Positions 59,601 to 64,000 of a stretch of DNA of 64,000 bases are shown here, piece by piece. The DNA comes from Paramormyrops kingsleyae. Lineage: Eukaryota > Chordata > Actinopteri > Osteoglossiformes > Mormyridae. The first letter of the stretch is position 1. Each line of letters starts with the position of its first letter. Location of the stretch: assembly GCF_048594095.1 (NCBI RefSeq), contig NC_132820.1, positions 10,008,001-10,072,000 of the forward strand, given 5' to 3'. The notes under the pieces are model-generated. The model saw only the letters and a list, made by a program, of their open reading frames with translations. It made no database searches and was not told the DNA's origin. The position numbers and the translations under genes were made by a program.

Positions 59601-61623
59601 CACACATGACCCCTAAATCAGATGATAATCACTTTTCGCCCAGGTATAGAGAAGCAGCACTGAACGCAGTGGATTATTTTTTTAAACTGCACAGAACAGC
59701 AGAAGCATTAGACAGATGATGTAATGCGACAGGGGAACTGGAGGCCATGATACCTTCTCCGGCTGAGGCCCGTGGTGCTGGGAGTGTCTGTCAAGGCAGT
59801 GGGGGGGTTCTCTGGGCAGCTGGACCTGTAAGTGGAGGATTGAAAGTGGAGGAGTGAAAAACTGTCCAATAGAACGGCGGTCCAGTCAGAGGGGTGGGGC
59901 CATCTGAACTAGTGTGTGCGACATATGTCACCTGGAACTGTACTTCTGGGTCACAGACTGCAGGACACGCTGAGAGGCCAGGCGACCCAGGTCTTTGGCG
60001 GCCTGGAGCATTTGCTGCGGGGTCAGGAGGCCGGGTGAGATGGTAGGAGGTCCCGCCCACTGTGGAGGGCGTCCTGTGCTGCGGCTACGGCGAGTGCAGA
60101 TCGCATCACAGATAGATCTTACCATGGCAGCAGTACAGTAATAAATGGTAAAAATGGTTAATGGACTGCATTCATATAGCGCATTTTCTACTCCTACGAG
60201 GACTCAAAGCTTTACAATTCATGCACATTCACCCATCCACACTCACATTCACACACCGGTGGCGGAGGCTGTCATGCAAGGTGCCAACCTGCACACCGGG
60301 AGCAATTTGGGGTTCAGTGTCTTGCTCAAGGACACTTTGATGGGGTAAGGAGGAACCGGGGCTCGAACCTGCAACCCTCCGGTTGCCGAACGGTAGCACT
60401 ATCTCCTGCGCCACCATCGCCCCCACAATAAAACAACACGGACGACAGCACCACTTAGTGTAAAGGCTGCTAATCATCTGCAGTGAGCAGAACTGAGCAA
60501 GTAGCTGGACAAAAGTGTCTATCAAACAGCTGTAACTCAGCACAGAGTGGCACTATAAGCACACTGTTAAAATAGCTAACACTATACAGAACTCTGGCTC
60601 CCCCTACTGTTGGCTCAGAACGCTGACATAACATGATTCGTCACTGGTATATTTTACACAGACTTTATTTTGCTGAAGTAGTAGTAATATTTTAAAATGT
60701 AGTTCACACCGCCAGTTAGCTTTTATAAATGACTTTGCAACACATTAACTGGATAATATTTACATTAATATTTCAAGGTGCCTCAGAAAAGACTAAAACA
60801 CTAAAAACTAGACCTAAACTAACAAGTTTGGTACTGAGCCACCATTTTACCGGGAGAATGTCACGTGACCAGCTAGAATGTCACGTGACCAGCTAGAGTT
60901 TTAAACAAAGGGAAAAGCTGTAAGCAAAGGGAGACTTACATGGGAGGTGCTTGACGAATCTGCTTGGAAGCGGTTGGGGTCACAGGGGGACTCCAGTTAA
61001 TGGTCTGGTCACTGAACGACCTCCGCAGGGGGCTCTGTCAAAGCAGAGGCTTGTGTGAACATCTCACACAGGTAAATATATCCTTTATTAACCAGAATAA
61101 AAGCATAACGAGACAGAGTATAAGGAGGACACGTATAAATCCCGCTCATGCCTCAGCCCAGAGAAGCGTGATTAGCAAGACAGCCAGGGTGAGTCCACTT
61201 ACCACTGGGGGGTCTCGTGACAACGTCGACCGATCCCGACTCGGAGACTGGACGTCCCACGCCAAACCCACATGGGGGGGAGCACTGTGCTTGAATGAGG
61301 TGGAGAAAAACGGCCTGGGGTTCAAGTCCATGGCTTCTGGCAGAAGTAAAAACACCGAAATGTTTAACACTGTCCACCTGCGCTGCATGAAAATGGTGTG
61401 CTCCTGTCTGCAAACCACACCCACCTGCCAGAGACAGCCTGTCAGGGACATGCATCCTGTAGGCCAGGGTCAAGTCCTCCAGCTTCTCTGTTCCTTCTTC
61501 TCTGGGTCCCACCCCCACACTCAGTCGCTCAGGCACTTGCATCTTCTGGTTGATGGCCTCAGTGAAGCCCTGGTCCACACAGTAAGCCTGAGGTCGCCCC
61601 TCCGAGAACTCAGGGGGGTCCAT
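56666..61623 (-). CDS. mff: Mitochondrial (and peroxisomal) fission factor, Mff family, 7 coding exons
   Basis: Minus-strand exons in coding order: 61425-61623, 61203-61336, 60940-61034, 59932-60084, 59754-59825, 57797-57866 and 56666-56797; about 284 aa, all phases closing. The N-terminus has GFTEAINQKMQVPERLSV and, farther on, MHVPDRLSLAG. These match the two short repeats of MFF (MRVPEKL, MQVPERI) that recruit the GTPase Drp1. SPLRRSFSDQTINWSPP lies in the region of the AMPK-phosphorylated sites. A coiled coil (VLRRQVVKMNRRLAALERQ) leads into a C-terminal membrane anchor with the signature tail LLNGWLWLRR. Mff anchors in the outer mitochondrial and peroxisomal membranes. The middle (PPTISPGLLTPQQMLQ...) is divergent, so it may be a fish paralogue. 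The acceptor of exon 4 is uncertain: 60084 is one of three in-phase choices. Confidence 0.9.
57228..57392. mobile_element. Palindromic MITE copy B, last mff intron
   Basis: The ends CAGAGGTGGAAAGTTCAGGT and ACTTGAACTTTCCACCTCTG are inverted. The flanks TCTAATAC (57220-57227) and ACTAATAC (57393-57400) agree at 7 of 8 bases, suggesting an 8-bp hAT-type target duplication. Confidence 0.85.
58103..59088 (-). mobile_element. Reverse-orientation SINE whose body became a tandem array
   Basis: The left flank is the inverted SINE tail and body (ATATAGCAGACGTTTTTAAC, then GACAGTCCCCGGAGCAACTG). The right flank is the inverted rest (AAAATCACTTTGCCGGCACA, GATTTGAATCGGCATCCTTC). Between them lies the 34-bp array at 58191-59036. 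Compare the unexpanded copies at 33681 and 41510. Confidence 0.8.
58191..59036 (+). repeat. 34-bp minisatellite, about 25 copies, in an mff intron
   Basis: The unit is GGGGCCTCGCTGAAGGGCCC plus GACAGTGAGGGGTA, with GGTTA, TTCAGG and CTCAGG variants. The variant TTCAAGCACCTGACAGTGAG recurs exactly 374 bp (11 units) and then 238 bp (7 units) apart, so blocks of several units were duplicated together. Confidence 0.97.
60150..60422 (-). mobile_element. tRNA-derived SINE, third family, in an mff intron
   Basis: On the minus strand it starts GGGGCGATGGTGGCGCAGGA (A box) and has B box GGTTGCAGGTTCGAGCCCCG. The body CAAGACACTGAACCCCAAAT and an AT-rich 3' end follow. It resembles a very common fish SINE plan. 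Confidence 0.65.
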
Positions 61624-61823
61624 AACGCCCTGACCTGTACTCAGGTACACTAACAAGTTAATACACCCTTATGCATTCAATTTTGCATTAATCATTTATT
61701 AATCAACTAAAACGTCCTAACATACAAATTAAACTCAATAGGTAGGGGAAATAGGGACTGCCCTAGTCTGGGTAGCTAACGGAATTATGGTATTCGGCAT
61801 TTTGCCTAGACGTCAGTCTAAAC

Positions 61824-62016
61824 CAGGGGTGCCCAATCTTATCCGCAAATGGCCGGTGTGTATGCAGGTTTTTGGGATAACCTGTAGGTCAGCTGTTCAA
61901 ACCCAGGTGTGAGGACTCTTCAGCCAATTAGTCCTCTAATTAGTAATCTAATTAGGGAGTTGGAGCGAAAACCCGCATACACACCGGCCCTTTGCGGAAA
62001 AGATTGGGCACCCCTG
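61824..62016. mobile_element. hAT (Charlie-like) MITE in the mff 5' UTR intron
   Basis: The ends are CAGGGGTGCCCAATCTTATC and its near-inverse AAGATTGGGCACCCCTG. GTCTAAAC is duplicated exactly at 61816-61823 and 62017-62024. The element is 193 bp with no coding capacity. CAGGGGTG ends and 8-bp duplications are typical of the Charlie group. Confidence 0.92.
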
Positions 62017-62499
62017 GTCTAAACAGTTAAAAGGGGACGCTTATTACAACTAACGACATTACATCGCATTTCATTAAAATCTCAGGTTATAAGAATTATA
62101 TCCAACCACTTCAAAACGCATGGAAATGAACTGGTAGTTAATGGGTTGTTTTTAACACCGATGCTATCTATGTAGTTCAAAGTTTGATGGTAGAAAAATA
62201 AATCGAAAATAACATCGGCGCATGTCGGTGAACCTTGTCGTCGACTAAGTGACATTTGCAGAATAGTATGCATAACAGCTAATAAAATTAACGTTAGCAA
62301 GCATGCCGGCCATTTCCCAAGTGCAGTTAGTGCTTTGCAAGGACACTTCCTAAAAAGTTATTTATTGACGTTAAAAAAGTGCATTCTCTCAGATCCACGA
62401 ATAAACAACCTAAATGCACCAGTCCCTACAGTCCTCGTATGTTTAGTGTCATAACTGGTAAGTTTTATATCTGCGTAAATAACTAAAAAGCGACTCCAA

Positions 62500-62620
62500 A
62501 CTCGAGTTGCACCACACTAACCTTCTCCAACGAACCGGTGACGTCGCTGTTTTAAAAAGTCGGCAAACGGAAGTGCAAAGCTCCATGATGATTGGCTGAC
62601 GGTGGGCAGGCCAATTTCAC
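62500..62620 (-). promoter_or_regulatory. mff promoter and non-coding first exon
   Basis: On the minus strand a likely first exon ends at 62522 with donor GAGAAG-GTTAGTG. Its partner acceptor GAGTACAG is at about 61635, 11 bases before the ATG. GCGACGTCACCGG just upstream (about 62537-62550) is a CRE/ATF-like site, and an inverted CCAAT (ATTGG) is at about 62590. Inferred from motifs and spacing. Confidence 0.45.
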
Positions 62621-64000
62621 ACCTTGGCCACTATGCCTCAGTGTCGCTGTTGCTCGTTTAAATGGACACGGGTTCAGAAACAATTATTCATTTAATTATG
62701 TTTTTAACACAGCATGTTATACTTAATTTACTTCTTTTATCTACAATTTTAGTACATTTTAAGGGGTAAAATACCTACCATTAGTAAAGAGTTCAAATTT
62801 GAATTGTATTAAGTACGTATTTTCTGTGTTGCATAGTCCCATGATCCTAAAAATCAGTTAGAAGACGGAAAATTTACAGTGGAATCAACATCATAATAAC
62901 CAGATCATTCGACATAATTCAGCAGAAGACAGGGTGGTATGGATAAAAACACATTTATTATATGCACAAAGGTATCATCAGTGCTTTCACAAATTTGGCA
63001 CTTAGTAAATAAGTGTGGCTATGGTGGTTTGTGGGTACGGGGTGCGTGTCACTAGTGTCACTAAGAGGAACAAAGTAGAAGGTGACAAGGCAAAAAACAG
63101 GCCCCTCGCTTTGTTTTCATGTCTAATGGCCTCATTAGAGTTTTATCACAGCATTTTCAGTTTTTTTTTTCCCACTGACACTGGTCAACATGGCATCCTA
63201 TGTAGGGTCCTGTGCTTAGGCTCCAGGTTCCCAATTGCCCTGACCAAAATAATCAGTTAGAAGATGTAAGGCAGATCATACTGGTCATATTGACAGCAGG
63301 TTTTATATAACATGTTCCTGAAAGAACAAGTGCACATCATTCAGATGACCCTTGTTTGACATCTCAGATATTTTATGAATTGGTTGTATTTTGTTTCTTA
63401 TATAACAGAATTTTTAAACGTTGAGATCAGTACTTTCAAGGCGGCTCCTCTTAATGACGAACATTCCTCTCGTCACCTTTTACATTGGCCCTGACACAAA
63501 TCTCCATATTGAAACACTACCAGGAGACATCAAAGAACTGACTTGTACATAGTTCACATCATAAAGACTCCCCCACACCTGTAAAGTTTGCTGATGGAAT
63601 ATAATAAGGAGTTACAATCTGCCATTGGAGCACGAGTGGAAAGAGAGGATTCTTCACTTGTCAAAGTGTTCAAAATATCACAACAAAAATATGCATAATA
63701 AAACCACAGAATCATCCATTATTTTCCAAAGTCCTGGTATTTGCAGTTTCTTCCAGTGAGAATTTAACAAGCTGCAAGACCTTTCCCTATATGAATTCTC
63801 ACTGGATTCAGCAATTCCAATTCATCAGTGAACCACTAAATCACTCAATCAACCAATAATCAAGTTTGATTAATCAAATCTAAGTCTTCAGAGTTATCAA
63901 ATCATTATTCGGGAAACCCTGTCTTGCAAGTTCTTTTTCACTGAGGATTTCAAAACCAGTAGTTTTTAAAAATCTTGAAATCACTCTCACTTTCAATAGG
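62621..64000. other. Right-edge region, no gene recognised
   Basis: AT-rich with no coding exon I can support. A minus-strand AATAAA at 62954-62959 could mark the 3' end of a gene lying beyond the window on the minus strand, in which case much of 62950-64000 is its 3' UTR. Confidence 0.3.

Noticed and set aside
59089..59710. Possible further hAT remnant starting GGGGTGCACCGGTACAC
   Set aside because: The left end looks hAT-like, but I could not find a matching inverted right end or a target duplication.

Overview
This is nuclear DNA of a ray-finned fish, most likely a teleost. The evidence is intron-rich vertebrate genes with GT-AG introns, fish-like protein sequences, tRNA-derived SINEs with a LINE-type tail, many small hAT-type inverted-repeat elements, and abundant (CA)n and poly-G tracts. 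There is no bacterial, plasmid or viral gene, no CRISPR array and no operon. All six protein genes were reconstructed exon by exon. Every splice junction is GT-AG and every reading phase closes, so the models are internally consistent.

Layout, left to right. (1) 335-5823, minus: rab24, 8 coding exons, an atypical Rab GTPase linked to autophagy; its introns hold several nested inverted-repeat elements. (2) 7926-9776, plus: pgrmc1, 3 exons, a membrane-anchored cytochrome-b5-like haem protein. (3) 12234-12346, minus: an intron-containing tRNA-Leu(CAA). (4) 12811-14518, plus: cox7b, 3 exons, a subunit of respiratory complex IV. (5) 16138-23608, plus: pgk1, 11 exons, the glycolytic phosphoglycerate kinase, full length at 417 aa. 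(6) About 24.2-38.0 kb: a long stretch with no recognisable coding exon, AT-rich to about 28.6 kb and then GC- and repeat-rich, probably holding the amot promoter and leader exons. (7) 38055-53241, plus: amot, 11 coding exons, the Hippo/YAP and tight-junction scaffold angiomotin (p130 form), with a long 3' UTR to about 55.4 kb. (8) 56666-61623, minus: an mff-type mitochondrial and peroxisomal fission factor, 7 coding exons plus a likely non-coding first exon near 62522. (9) 62.6-64 kb: no gene recognised.

The genes do not form one pathway. What links four of them is ancestry: cox7b, pgk1, amot and pgrmc1 are all human X-chromosome genes (Xq21-q24), so this looks like a fish segment related to the human X long arm, joined with rab24 (human 5q) and mff (human 2q).

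I found no new gene system. The most unusual structures are repeats: an ~846-bp 34-bp minisatellite grown out of the body of a SINE inside an mff intron, a 955-bp foldback element nested in a MITE whose second copy lacks it, a perfect 42-bp-arm hairpin in an amot intron, and a pgk1 splice acceptor whose polypyrimidine tract is a (GT)n microsatellite.
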